From: Hymenobacter negativus
Lineage (GTDB): Bacteria; Bacteroidota; Bacteroidia; Cytophagales; Hymenobacteraceae
Length of the DNA: 64,000 nt
Assembly: GCF_016056375.1 (NCBI RefSeq)
Contig: NZ_JAEDAE010000001.1
Span: forward strand, 186,001-250,000
Direction of reading: 5' to 3'
Under the pieces are notes generated by a model. It saw only the letters and a program-made list of their open reading frames with translations, made no database searches and was not told where the DNA came from. Shown in pieces: positions 42,007-53,336 of this stretch. Each line of letters opens with the position of its first letter. The first letter of the stretch is position 1. Position numbers and translations under genes: made by a program.

Positions 42007-45000
42007 AAGGCTCCATTTCTTCTAGTTTCACGCGGGGCTCTACGCCTTCCAGGATGGGGGCTTCGTTCTCATCCTTAATCAGTTTGCTGTTGCCGGCCAG
42101 GGTGCCGAAGAAGTAGTACAGGCCGGGGATGATGATTACCCCGAACACGGTACCGAACAGCATGCCGCCCAAAGCCGAGCTACCAATGGTGCGGTTGCCG
42201 ATGGCGCCGGCACCCGTAGCCACCACCAGCGGAATCAGACCGGCGATGAAGGCGAACGAGGTCATCAGAATCGGGCGGAATCGGGTTTTGGCACCTTCGA
42301 TGGCCGCGTCGCGGACGCTCATGCCTTCCTCGTGTTTCAGGGCCGCGAATTCCACAATAAGTACTGCGTTTTTACCCAGCAGACCGACGAGCATTACCAG
42401 ACCTACCTGAGCGTAGATATCGTTGGCCAGGCCGAACATCTTGATGAAGAGGAACGAGCCAAACACACCCGCTACCAGCGAGAGAATCACGGCCAGCGGC
42501 AGCAGGAAGCTTTCGTACTGCGCGGCCAGCACCAGGTACACGAACACCAGTACGATGAGGAAAATCACGGTCGACTCGTTGCCGCGGCTCACTTCGTCTT
42601 TCGACAGGCCGCCCCAGTCGATGCCGAAGCCGTGGGGAAGGCTCTCGGCCACTTCCTGTACTGCCTTGATGGCCTCACCCGAGCTATAGCCCGGTGCGGC
42701 GCCGCCCCGGATGGAGCCGGTGGTGTACATGTTGTAGCGGTTGATTTCGTTGGCACCCTGCGTCTTCACGATTTTCATGAAGGCCGAGAAGGGCACCATT
42801 TCGCCTTTGTCGTTCTTGGCCCACATGTTCAGGATGTCCTCGGGCAGCTTGCGGTACTCCGGCGAGGCCTGCACAAACACCTTGAAGAAGCGCTGGTACT
42901 TGATGAAGCCCAGCTCGTAGGTCGAGCCCACCAAGATGCTCAGCGTGTTCATGGCGTTGCCGATGCTCACGCCCTTTTGCATAGCGAGCTCGTTGTCAAT
43001 CTTGAGCTCGTACTGCGGGTAGTTGGCCGAGAAGAAGGTGAACACGCCCGCCAGCTCCTTGCGCTTTTTCAGCTTGGCGATGAATTCGTTGTTCACTTTT
43101 TCCAGCTGCTTGTAATCGCCGGTGTTCGTTTTGTCGAGCAGCTGCAGCTGGAAACCACCCGCGGCGCCGTAGCCCGGTACTGCCGGCGGCTCGAAGAATT
43201 CGATGGTCGCGCCGGGAATCTCCTTGGCTTTCTTTTCAAGTTGTTCTACAATCTCAGCAATGGATTCCTTGCGCTCCGACCACGGCTTCAAGTCAATCAA
43301 GCAAGTACCGGCGTTTGAGCCGCGGCCTTCGGTGAGTACTTCGTAACCGGCCAGCGTCGAGATGTTGGCGATGCCGGGCACGTCCTTGGCCAGGTCGCGC
43401 AGGCGTTTCGACACGGCGTTGGTTTGCTCAAGCGTGGTGCCGGGCGGCGTCTGCACAATGGCGTAAATCAGGCCCTGGTCCTCGCTCGGAATAAAGCCGG
43501 CCGGCAGACCTGCCGAAATAGCCCAGATGCCCAGCCCGAAGGCCACCAGCATCACGAAAGTCACAATGCGGTTGGCCACGATGCGCTGCAGCAGGCCCAC
43601 ATAAGCATTCGTCAGCTTCTCAAAGCCACGGTTGAACCAGTCAAAGAAGCGCTGCAAGGGCGTTTTCTTCTTGGGCTCGCCGTGGTGGTTTTTCAGAATC
43701 ATGGCGCAAAGCACCGGCGTCAATGTCAGAGCCACGAGGCCCGAAATCACGATGGCCGTGGCCATGGTAATGGAGAACTGGCGGTAAAAAATGCCCACCG
43801 GGCCGCTCATGAACGACACCGGAATGAACACGGCCGTCATCATGATGGTGATACCAATAATGGCACCGCTGATTTCGCCCACCACCTGTCTCACAGCATT
43901 ATAGGGTGATAGATGCTGCTCGTCCATCTTGGCGTGCACCGCCTCAATCACCACAATGGCGTTATCGACCACAATACCAATCGACAGCACCAGCGCAAAC
44001 AGCGTAATCATGTTGATGGTGAGGCCGAACGCCTGCATCGCAATGAACGAGCCCACCAGCGACACCGGCACGGCCAGCGCCGGAATCAGCGTCGAGCGCC
44101 AGTCGCCGAGGAAGATGAACACCACCAGCGCCACCAGAATAAAGGCATCGCGCAGGGTGTGAATCACGTTCTCAATCGAGGCGTCGAGGAAGTTCGACAC
44201 GTCATAGGTGATTTTGTAGTCCATGCCGGGCGGGAAGCTGGTTTTCTTCAGCTCTTCCAGCTTGGCCTTCACCTCCTTAATTACATCCGAAGCGTTCGAG
44301 CCGTAGGTCTGCTTCAGCACGATAGCGGCCGAAGGGTACTGGTTCAGGTTGGAGTAGATGTCGTAGTATTCCGAGCCCAACTCCACGTTGGCCACGTCCT
44401 TCAGGTGCAGGCTTTCGCCGTTGGCGTTAGCCCGCAGAATCACGTTCTTATACTGCTCCACGTCGTTGAAGCGACCCTGGTAGCTCAGCACGTATTCCAG
44501 CGACTGTGCATTCTTGCCATCGGCGCGGCCGATACGACCCGGCGAGCCAATCACGCTCTGCTCGTCGAGCGCCTTCATTACGTCGTCCACCGAGATGTTG
44601 TAGGCACGCATGCGGTCCGGCTTCAGCCACACGCGCATGGCGTACTGCCGGCTACCCAGGATGCTGGCCCGGCCAATGCCGCCGAGGCGCTGCAGCTCGG
44701 GTATCATGTTCACGCCGGCGAAGTTGAACAGGTACTTCATGTCCGTGTTCTTGTCTTTCGAGTACAAGTTCACGTACATCAGCATGTTAGGCACCACCCG
44801 GTTCACAATCACGCCCTCGCGCTGCACAATCAGCGGCAAGCGGTTGAGCACCTGTGCAATGCGGGTGTTCACGTTCACCACCGCTTGGTCGGGGTTGGTG
44901 CCCAGGTTAAACACAATCTGAATGTTGGCCTCACCAGCCGATACGGCGTCGGAGGTCATGTACTTCATGCCCGGCACCCCGTTCACGGCCTGTTCCAGCG

Positions 45001-45190
45001 GAATCAGTACCGACTCGGTCAACACCTTGGCGCTAGCGCCGGGGTAGGAGGCGCTCACCATCACGAGGGGCGGCGAAATCTCCGGAAACTGCGACGTAGG
45101 CAGCTGCATGATGGCCAGCCCGCCCATGAGCAGGATGGACACCGAAATAACAATGGCAAATACGGGCCTGCGAATGAATTTACTAAACAT
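41999..45190 (-). CDS. HAE1-type RND multidrug efflux permease (AcrB-like)
   Basis: This 1063-residue permease is close to AcrB/MexB in length and sequence. TM1 is FAIVISVSILLMGGLAIMQLP, and the signature FPEISPPLVMVSASYPGASAKVL follows. TM4 carries IGIVVDNAIVVIEAVHAK with Asp-Asn instead of the more usual Asp-Asp. The distal parts (DLKPWSERKESI, MLVGLLGKNAVLIVEFAALKHEEG) are typical of HAE1. A multidrug role is likely by family. It lies between adaptor and outer-membrane factor; the adaptor junction contains repeat A5 while the other junction is coupled by overlap. Confidence 0.95.
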   Translation of the reverse strand: MFSKFIRRPVFAIVISVSILLMGGLAIMQLPTSQFPEISPPLVMVSASYPGASAKVLTESVLIPLEQAVNGVPGMKYMTSDAVSAGEANIQIVFNLGTNPDQAVVNVNTRIAQVLNRLPLIVQREGVIVNRVVPNMLMYVNLYSKDKNTDMKYLFNFAGVNMIPELQRLGGIGRASILGSRQYAMRVWLKPDRMRAYNISVDDVMKALDEQSVIGSPGRIGRADGKNAQSLEYVLSYQGRFNDVEQYKNVILRANANGESLHLKDVANVELGSEYYDIYSNLNQYPSAAIVLKQTYGSNASDVIKEVKAKLEELKKTSFPPGMDYKITYDVSNFLDASIENVIHTLRDAFILVALVVFIFLGDWRSTLIPALAVPVSLVGSFIAMQAFGLTINMITLFALVLSIGIVVDNAIVVIEAVHAKMDEQHLSPYNAVRQVVGEISGAIIGITIMMTAVFIPVSFMSGPVGIFYRQFSITMATAIVISGLVALTLTPVLCAMILKNHHGEPKKKTPLQRFFDWFNRGFEKLTNAYVGLLQRIVANRIVTFVMLVAFGLGIWAISAGLPAGFIPSEDQGLIYAIVQTPPGTTLEQTNAVSKRLRDLAKDVPGIANISTLAGYEVLTEGRGSNAGTCLIDLKPWSERKESIAEIVEQLEKKAKEIPGATIEFFEPPAVPGYGAAGGFQLQLLDKTNTGDYKQLEKVNNEFIAKLKKRKELAGVFTFFSANYPQYELKIDNELAMQKGVSIGNAMNTLSILVGSTYELGFIKYQRFFKVFVQASPEYRKLPEDILNMWAKNDKGEMVPFSAFMKIVKTQGANEINRYNMYTTGSIRGGAAPGYSSGEAIKAVQEVAESLPHGFGIDWGGLSKDEVSRGNESTVIFLIVLVFVYLVLAAQYESFLLPLAVILSLVAGVFGSFLFIKMFGLANDIYAQVGLVMLVGLLGKNAVLIVEFAALKHEEGMSVRDAAIEGAKTRFRPILMTSFAFIAGLIPLVVATGAGAIGNRTIGSSALGGMLFGTVFGVIIIPGLYYFFGTLAGNSKLIKDENEAPILEGVEPRVKLEEMEPYA

Positions 45191-45241
45191 ATTCTTCTGG
45201 CTGTGTGGATATTATTGGAAGGCCGATTGAGCGATAAGGGC

Positions 45242-45337
45242 CGTCATGCCGAGCGCAGCCGAGGCATCTCGCTCTCTTCGTTGTAGCGGCATTGATTACT
45301 TCGGCACGCAGATGCCTCGGCTGCGCTCGGCATGACG
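45242..45337. repeat. REPIN-like inverted repeat, family A, copy A5
   Basis: The arms are perfect 28-nt inverted copies (45242-45269 and 45310-45337), beginning CGTCATGCCGAGCGCAGCC, with a 40-nt spacer. The arm's own hairpin has changed to ATGCC/GGCAT, a compensated change compared with ATGCT/AGCAT in A1, A2 and A4. It lies inside the third efflux operon. Confidence 0.92.
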
Positions 45338-45359
45338 TTCTGATTCAGCGTCAAAGCGC

Positions 45360-46445
45360 TTACTCAGCTGTCACCTTCAAATTCGTGATAACCCCCTGCG
45401 GCGCCTTGTAATCGTAAGCCACCTTGTCGCCGTCTTTCACCTTGCGCAGGCCTTCCAGGAGGATGCGGTCGTTGGTGGTGATGCCGGAGCCGATGATGTA
45501 GAGGTCTGGCATTTCGGAGGCGATTTTCACTTCGCGCTGGTGCACCACGTTGTTCTTATCAACCACGAAAACGTACTTCTTTTCGAGGATTTCGAACGTG
45601 GCTTTCTGCGGAATGATAACGGCGCCTTTCAGCGGCACGGTCATCAGCACACTGCCGGTTTCGCCGTTGCGCAGCAGCCCATCGGGGTTGGGGAAGGTGG
45701 CGCGGAAGGCGATGTTGCCGGTTTCGTTATTAAAGTCGGCCTCAATGGTTTGCACCACGCCGGTCTGGTCAAATATCTCGTTGTTGGCCATGCGCAGCTT
45801 CACGTGCGCGGCCTTGTCGTTGGTTTTCGCGTGGGCCTTGTAAGACAGGTATTCAGCTTCGGGCACGTTGTAATACACCCACATTTTGCTGTTGTCCGAG
45901 AGGGTGGTCAGCAGGTCGCCTTCATCCACGAGGCTGCCCAGCCGGGCCTGGAAGTGGTCCATAATGCCACTGAACGGGGCCTTCACCGTGGTGAACTGCA
46001 GGTGGGCCTGGGCCATCGACACGTCGGCGTTGGCCTTGTCGTACTTGGCCTGGGCCAGTGCCAGCTCGCTCTTCGACACAATGTTCTTGTCAGCCAGGTT
46101 CTTCGTGTTCTGGTATTCCATCTGCACGAAGTGGGCCTCGGCTTGCGACTTCTTCAACTCGGCTTGGTACACGGTGGGCTTAATCTGGAACATGGTCTGG
46201 CCCTGGGCCACGCGCTGGCCTTCATCCACGAAAATCTTCTCCAGGTAGCCCTTTTCCAGCGCCCGCAGCTCGATACGCTGGTAGGAGTGAATCTGGGCCA
46301 CGTACTCCTTCGTGATGGTGGTATCCTTTTGCAAAGGGCTGGTAGCCACGAACCTAATCTGCTCTTCTACTTGCTTTTTCTCTTCCTTGCAGCCGGTGGC
46401 GTAGCACAAAACGCCGCAACTTAGCAGCATGAATACTCTTTTCAT
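45360..46445 (-). CDS. RND efflux periplasmic adaptor, lipoprotein type (AcrA-like)
   Basis: This 361-residue adaptor has a lipobox in LLSCGVLCYATGCKEEKK when started at 46445; a longer frame to 46517 only adds a poor N terminus. It has the AcrA-type order: lipoyl half (EKIFVDEGQRVAQGQTMFQI), alpha-hairpin (ELKKSQAEAHFVQMEYQNTKNLADKNIVSKSELALAQAKYDKA), second lipoyl half (FTTVKAPFSGIMDHFQARLG), and barrel (AEYLSYKA ... FRATFPNPDGLLRNGETGSVLM). As first gene it opens the operon. The gap to the permease is 169 bp and is occupied by repeat A5. Confidence 0.92.
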   Translation of the reverse strand: MKRVFMLLSCGVLCYATGCKEEKKQVEEQIRFVATSPLQKDTTITKEYVAQIHSYQRIELRALEKGYLEKIFVDEGQRVAQGQTMFQIKPTVYQAELKKSQAEAHFVQMEYQNTKNLADKNIVSKSELALAQAKYDKANADVSMAQAHLQFTTVKAPFSGIMDHFQARLGSLVDEGDLLTTLSDNSKMWVYYNVPEAEYLSYKAHAKTNDKAAHVKLRMANNEIFDQTGVVQTIEADFNNETGNIAFRATFPNPDGLLRNGETGSVLMTVPLKGAVIIPQKATFEILEKKYVFVVDKNNVVHQREVKIASEMPDLYIIGSGITTNDRILLEGLRKVKDGDKVAYDYKAPQGVITNLKVTAE

Positions 46446-46902
46446 AAGAACCTGGGGTAACGTGACAAGCGGGGGGTATTGCATAAAAAACAGTGCAGCA
46501 GTGTGTTGCGCTCTCAAGCCAAGCCCGCAATGAAACTGGGAAAGCCCGCGACGCTGGGCGCTGCAGACAGGTGGGGCAGGACCGGAAAAGCCGGGGTGGA
46601 ATTAGACATACTTCGCGAAAAGCGCCGCCCAAACAGCAGAGCGCCCATGACCCCCGGCAACCCTGCCGGAGCCAAACCAAGCCAAAAAGCGCGCCTAGTA
46701 GGGTGGGAAGGACAAGGCCGCGCGGCCGGTGTAGTTGATTGACTCTACAAACTTCCCCCCGGCGGCATGAAGCGAAAATGAAGGTTTATGAAGACGTTTT
46801 TTTATTTTTCATTTGCGATAACAACGGACCCAGATTGGCTTACTTCATTTTGAAGGCCCAATGCATAAGCGCCTGTTAAGCACATTTTGCCAACTTATGG
46901 AA
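46446..46902. other. Intergenic region upstream of the third RND operon
   Basis: No convincing gene is seen. Two overlapping small plus-strand frames around 46480-46740 lack conserved features and have an odd composition. A short AT-rich stretch lies at about 46780-46830. The operon's promoter should be here, but I find no exact TAnnTTTG on the minus strand. Confidence 0.4.
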
Positions 46903-46940
46903 AGCAAAACGCCCCGCAACGAATCCGTTGCGGGGCGTTT
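46903..46940 (-). terminator. Intrinsic terminator of katG, GCCCCG-type repeated stem
   Basis: A perfect 15-bp stem AAACGCCCCGCAACG/CGTTGCGGGGCGTTT has a 4-nt loop, with TTTTG following on the minus strand. It lies about 60 nt past the katG stop codon. Confidence 0.85.
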
Positions 46941-47002
46941 CTGTTGAGGCTTCAGCTGCCGCCGCGCCTAGTGGGGCGGTAGTACTGGCGGCGGCATTAC
47001 GC

Positions 47003-49414
<2,412 letters not shown>

Positions 49415-49457
49415 TTATAACTTTATAAGCAAAACCTATACTCGCTGCGGTTCTGCT

Positions 49458-50384
49458 ATGACGCTTCAACAACTTGGCTACCTGGTAGCGCTGGATACTC
49501 ACCGCCAATTCGGCCTCGCTGCCGAAAAAAGCTGCGTGAGCCAACCCGCCCTCAGCGTGCAGGTGCAAAAGCTGGAAGAGGAACTGGGCGTGCTACTGTT
49601 CGACCGCACCCAGCGCCGCATCGAGCCCACGGCCGTGGGGGCCCAGGTAATTGCTCAGGCTCGGCGCGTGCTGCGCGAGGCCCAGCAGCTGCGCGAAGTG
49701 GTGCAGGCGGCCAAAGGCGAAGTGGTGGGCGAGCTGCGCCTGGGCGTTATTTCCACGCTGGCCCCGTACCTCGTGCCGCGCTTCTTGGTGGGCCTCACCA
49801 CGGCCTACCCGCAGCTGCGCGTACACATCGAAGAGTTGCGCTCGGAGGAAATTATGCGGCGCCTTAAGGATTACCGGCTCGACGTGGGCCTGCTGGTGAC
49901 GCCGCTCGACGACCCGCTGCTGCACGAACTGCCCCTGCTGGATGAGCCGTTCCTGGTACTGGCCTCCGAAAACCACATGCTGGCCGCCCTCGACGCTATT
50001 CGCCCGGCCGACCTGCCCAGCGCCGGCCTCTGGCTGATGCAGGAAGGCCACTGCTTCCGCAACCAGGTGCTGAACCTGTGCGGGCGTAGCACCGCCCCCG
50101 GGGCCGTGGCCTACGAAAGCGGCTCCATCGAAACGCTGAAAGAATTGGTGCGGCACCAGGATGGCTATACGCTGGTGCCCGAGCTGGCCGTGCTCGACGA
50201 GGTAGATACCAACCCCTTGCTCAAGCGCTTCGTGGCCCCCGCCCCGGTGCGCGAAGTGAGCTTGGTGGTGCACCACAGCTTCGTGCGAACGGCCCTGCTC
50301 ACGGCCTTGCGCGAGCTAATTCTGGCGAGCGTGCCTGAACGGTTGCGGGCGGGCAAGGCAGGGGAGAAGGTGCGGTGGCGATAG
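49458..50384 (+). CDS. oxyR: Hydrogen peroxide-sensing LysR-type activator OxyR
   Basis: This 308-residue LysR-family regulator has an N-terminal helix-turn-helix (FGLAAEKSCVSQPALSVQVQKLEEELG) and a C-terminal sensing domain. The redox pair is exactly placed: Cys199 and Cys208 in EGHCFRNQVLNLCGR, the same numbering as E. coli OxyR, so a disulfide switch is very likely. An upstream frame to 49317 adds no conserved sequence. It is divergent from katG, its expected target. It is followed by repeat B2 and the arr gene. Confidence 0.95.
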   Translation: MTLQQLGYLVALDTHRQFGLAAEKSCVSQPALSVQVQKLEEELGVLLFDRTQRRIEPTAVGAQVIAQARRVLREAQQLREVVQAAKGEVVGELRLGVISTLAPYLVPRFLVGLTTAYPQLRVHIEELRSEEIMRRLKDYRLDVGLLVTPLDDPLLHELPLLDEPFLVLASENHMLAALDAIRPADLPSAGLWLMQEGHCFRNQVLNLCGRSTAPGAVAYESGSIETLKELVRHQDGYTLVPELAVLDEVDTNPLLKRFVAPAPVREVSLVVHHSFVRTALLTALRELILASVPERLRAGKAGEKVRWR

Positions 50385-50424
50385 AAGTTGACTTTTAGCC
50401 TATTTAGTAAGTGCACCTGGTTAT

Positions 50425-50526
50425 GTAGAGACGCATATTTGCGTCTCGTCGTCGGGACCATCCACTTGCCGACAGTACCATTCGACCTAAACCGTTCAAC
50501 GACAAGACGTAAATATGCGTCTCTAC
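50425..50526. repeat. REPIN-like inverted repeat, family B, copy B2
   Basis: The 30-nt arms (50425-50454 and 50497-50526) have three mismatches, start GTAGAGACGCATATTTGCG, and each forms its own GACGCA/TGCGTC hairpin. It has the same family and outer ends as 12083-12189 but a different spacer. Confidence 0.88.
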
Positions 50527-50580
50527 ACTTTGCTGACGACTTTTACGAGAGGCAATATTTTCACGAACAGCGTTAAAAGA

Positions 50581-51018
50581 ATGGAAAACGAAAACATCGA
50601 ATCTGGCGAATCTGCTGTGCTCGACAACGGCCCCTTTTACCATGGGACGAAAGCTGCTTTGCCGATTGGTGAGTTGCTAACCGCCGGGTTCAACTCGAAT
50701 TATCACCCCGAAGTCGTGATGAATCATATCTATTTCACCGCCCTACCAAATGGCGCCGGCCTCGCTGCGGCCCTGGCTAAGGGTGAAGGAATTGACCGGG
50801 TTTATATCGTTGAGCCGACGGGAAGCTTTGAAAATGACCCGAACGTGACGGATAAGAAATTTCCTGGCAACCCAACTCGTTCATACCGCAGCCAGGCACC
50901 CTTGAAAATTGTGGGTGAATTAACGGAATGGGTGAGACTGACACCGGAAGAGCTTCAGCAGTGGCACGAAAGGCTGGCGACAATGAGAGCGAATCCGAAC
51001 GCGAAAATTATCAACTAG
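50581..51018 (+). CDS. arr: Rifamycin ADP-ribosyltransferase (Arr family)
   Basis: This 145-residue protein matches Arr enzymes, which inactivate rifampicin by ADP-ribosylation. Conserved blocks are GPFYHGTKAALPIGELLTAGF, HIYFTALPNGAG, VYIVEPTGSFENDPNVTDKKFPGNPTRSYRS and PLKIVGELTEWV. The length is normal for the family. The start at 50581 excludes an upstream frame that reads into repeat B2. It stands alone in direction with oxyR and faces a terminator. No integron or transposase is adjacent, so it is probably a chromosomal gene. Confidence 0.93.
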   Translation: MENENIESGESAVLDNGPFYHGTKAALPIGELLTAGFNSNYHPEVVMNHIYFTALPNGAGLAAALAKGEGIDRVYIVEPTGSFENDPNVTDKKFPGNPTRSYRSQAPLKIVGELTEWVRLTPEELQQWHERLATMRANPNAKIIN

Positions 51019-51036
51019 TCAAAATCGCAAGCGCAA

Positions 51037-51070
51037 AAACGCCCCGCAACCAACCAGTTGCGGGGCGTTT
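51037..51070. terminator. Intrinsic terminator between convergent genes, GCCCCG-type repeated stem
   Basis: The 14-bp stem AAACGCCCCGCAAC/GTTGCGGGGCGTTT lies between arr and the aldehyde oxidoreductase operon. The stem is the same as at 46907, with a different loop. Confidence 0.85.
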
Positions 51071-51095
51071 CGTGTCACGTCGGCAGCGCTAGCCG

Positions 51096-53336
51096 CTACA
51101 ATAGCTTGTCAATCGTTACGGGTAGGTCGCGCACGCGCTGGCCGGTAGCGTGGTAGATGGCGTTGGTCACGGCGGCGGCCACGCCCAGCAGGCCCACTTC
51201 GCCGATGCCTTTCACGCCGAGCGGGTTCACCTTGTCGTCTTCCTCGCTCACGAAAATCACATCGATGTCGTGGATATCGGCGTTCACGGGCACGTGGTAT
51301 TCGGCGTAGTTGTGGTTCATGTACCGGCCGAAGCGGTGGTCCATCACCGACTCTTCCATCAGGGCCGAGCTGATGCCCCACACCACGGAGCCCATGACCT
51401 GGCTGCGGGCCGTTTTGGGGTTGAGGATGCGGCCAGCGGCCACGGCGTTCACCACGCGGGTGACGTGCACGGTCATCAGCTCGGGGTCCACCTTCACTTC
51501 CACAAACACGGCGTTGTGGGCGTGCATGGAGTGCGTGGGCGGCTTCAGCAGCTCCAGCTTGGCGAGCGTCGTGGAGTTTTCGGCTTCCATTTTGGGCTCG
51601 CCGCTGGCTTGCACGAGGTCGCGCAGCACCACAGCTTGGGTGGCGTCGGCGCGCAGGCGCAGCTGGCCATTGGCAAATTCCACGTCGTCGATTTTGGCAT
51701 CCTTGAAGGCCGGGTGGTCCATTTTCTGGGCCTGTTTCAGCAGGGCTTCGCCCAGCTTGGTGCAGGCCTCCACCACCGAGTTGCCGATGGACGCCGCCGT
51801 CCAGGAGCCGCCCTGCACGGGGGCCTCGGGCAGCTCGGTGTCGCCCAGCACGAAGGTGACGGCGTCGAGGGGCAGGCCCATGCTTTGGGCCGCAATCTGC
51901 GTCATGATGGTATAGGTGCCGGTGCCAATGTCGTTGGTGCCGCTGCTCACGGTGAGGTGGCCGTCGGCGTCGAGGCTGGCTTTGGCCACGGCAGGCTGCT
52001 TGGAGGCATCCCAGATGCCGCCGCCCATGCCCCAGCCCACCAGCAATTTGCCGTCGCGCATGGAGCCGGGCGTGGCCGTGCGCCGGTCCCAGCCGAATTT
52101 GGCCGCGCCCTCGGCGTAGCACTTGCGCAGGGCCTTGCTTGAGTAGGGGAGGTCCTGAGCCTGGTCGAAATCGGAGTAGTTGCGAATTCGAAATTCGAGC
52201 GGGTCGAGCCCGGCGGCGTAAGCCATTTCGTCCATCGCAATTTCCAGGGCGATGGAGCCCGAGGCCGCGCCCGGCGCGCGCATGTCGAGCGGCGTGTACA
52301 CGTCAAGCTTGCTGAGGCGGTAGCCCAGGCTTACGTTTTTGCAGTCGTAGAGCGTGCCGCTCCAGCCCACCACGTTTTCGGTGAAGTCCTCAAACTGCGA
52401 GGTTTCGGCCACGGCGAAGTGGTTGATGCCGGTGAGCGAACCGTCTTCGGCGGTGGCCAGGGCCACGTGCTGCAAGGTTTCGGGCCGGTGGCCGAAGCTG
52501 AACATCTGCTGGCGGGTGAGCGACACGCGCACCGAGCGTTGCAGCTCCAGCGACGCCAGCACCGCCAGAAACAACTGGTATTGCGGCCGCAGCCCCGAGC
52601 CGAAACCGCCGCCGGTGTACTTCGACACCACGCGCGCTTGGTCCTTGCTCAGCCCAAACACCTTCATCACGTACTGCTGGCTGTTGAAGGCGCCCTGGGT
52701 TTTGTCGTAGATGTTCAGCTTCTTATCGCCCAGCCACTCCACGGTGCTGGCAAACATCTCCATGGGGTTGTGGTGCTGGGCGTGGTGCGAGTACTGCGCC
52801 TCCATATGCGCCACGCCCTGCTTCCAGCCCTTGCCGAAGTTGCCGCGCGACTTGGGTGGCTTGTAGCCGGTTTTGCCACGCCCGGGCTCGTAGGCCTCGT
52901 CGATGTGCTTCACCAGCTCGGTTTCGTGGGCTTCTTCCTCGTACTCAATGTGCAGGATAGAGGCGGCATAACGGGCCAGCTCAAACGTATCGGCCACTAC
53001 CAGGGCCACGGGCTGCTGACTGAACTTGATTTCGGCGTCGTGCAGCGGGCGGAAGGGCGAGCCGCCGGGGGCCACGTCGTCCTTGTAGCTGCGGTCGAGC
53101 CAGGCCAGTGAGGGCACGTTCTCGTGCGAGAAAACCTGCTGCACGCCCGGCAGCGCCAGCACCGGCGCGGCGTCGATTTTCGTGATTTTGCCTTTGGCAA
53201 TCGGGCTGCTCACCACGTAGCCGTAGAGCAGGTTGGGCACGTTAAATTCGGCAGCGTACTTGGCGGTGCCGGCCACTTTCGCCGGGCCATCGACGCGGTT
53301 GGTGGGCTTGCCGATGTAGTCGGTGGAGTGGCTCAT
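51096..53336 (-). CDS. paoC: Aldehyde oxidoreductase molybdenum-binding subunit (PaoC-type)
   Basis: This 746-residue large subunit of a xanthine dehydrogenase-family enzyme binds the Mo-cytosine dinucleotide-type cofactor. Conserved segments include GKPTNRVDGPAKVAGTAKYAAEF at the N terminus, the substrate-channel region (YTGGGFGSGLRPQYQLFLA), RAPGAASGSIALEIAMDEMAYAAGLDPLEFR, and the catalytic Glu in VKGIGEVGLLGVAAAVTNAI near the C terminus. Its ATG overlaps the stop of the FAD subunit by 4 nt (ATGA). By family it oxidises aromatic aldehydes to acids. It is the last gene of the operon. Confidence 0.93.
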   Translation of the reverse strand: MSHSTDYIGKPTNRVDGPAKVAGTAKYAAEFNVPNLLYGYVVSSPIAKGKITKIDAAPVLALPGVQQVFSHENVPSLAWLDRSYKDDVAPGGSPFRPLHDAEIKFSQQPVALVVADTFELARYAASILHIEYEEEAHETELVKHIDEAYEPGRGKTGYKPPKSRGNFGKGWKQGVAHMEAQYSHHAQHHNPMEMFASTVEWLGDKKLNIYDKTQGAFNSQQYVMKVFGLSKDQARVVSKYTGGGFGSGLRPQYQLFLAVLASLELQRSVRVSLTRQQMFSFGHRPETLQHVALATAEDGSLTGINHFAVAETSQFEDFTENVVGWSGTLYDCKNVSLGYRLSKLDVYTPLDMRAPGAASGSIALEIAMDEMAYAAGLDPLEFRIRNYSDFDQAQDLPYSSKALRKCYAEGAAKFGWDRRTATPGSMRDGKLLVGWGMGGGIWDASKQPAVAKASLDADGHLTVSSGTNDIGTGTYTIMTQIAAQSMGLPLDAVTFVLGDTELPEAPVQGGSWTAASIGNSVVEACTKLGEALLKQAQKMDHPAFKDAKIDDVEFANGQLRLRADATQAVVLRDLVQASGEPKMEAENSTTLAKLELLKPPTHSMHAHNAVFVEVKVDPELMTVHVTRVVNAVAAGRILNPKTARSQVMGSVVWGISSALMEESVMDHRFGRYMNHNYAEYHVPVNADIHDIDVIFVSEEDDKVNPLGVKGIGEVGLLGVAAAVTNAIYHATGQRVRDLPVTIDKLL

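Noticed and set aside
46479..46742. Overlapping small plus-strand frames in the gap upstream of the third RND operon
   Set aside because: They show no signal peptide, domain or promoter, and the two frames overlap each other; probably chance.
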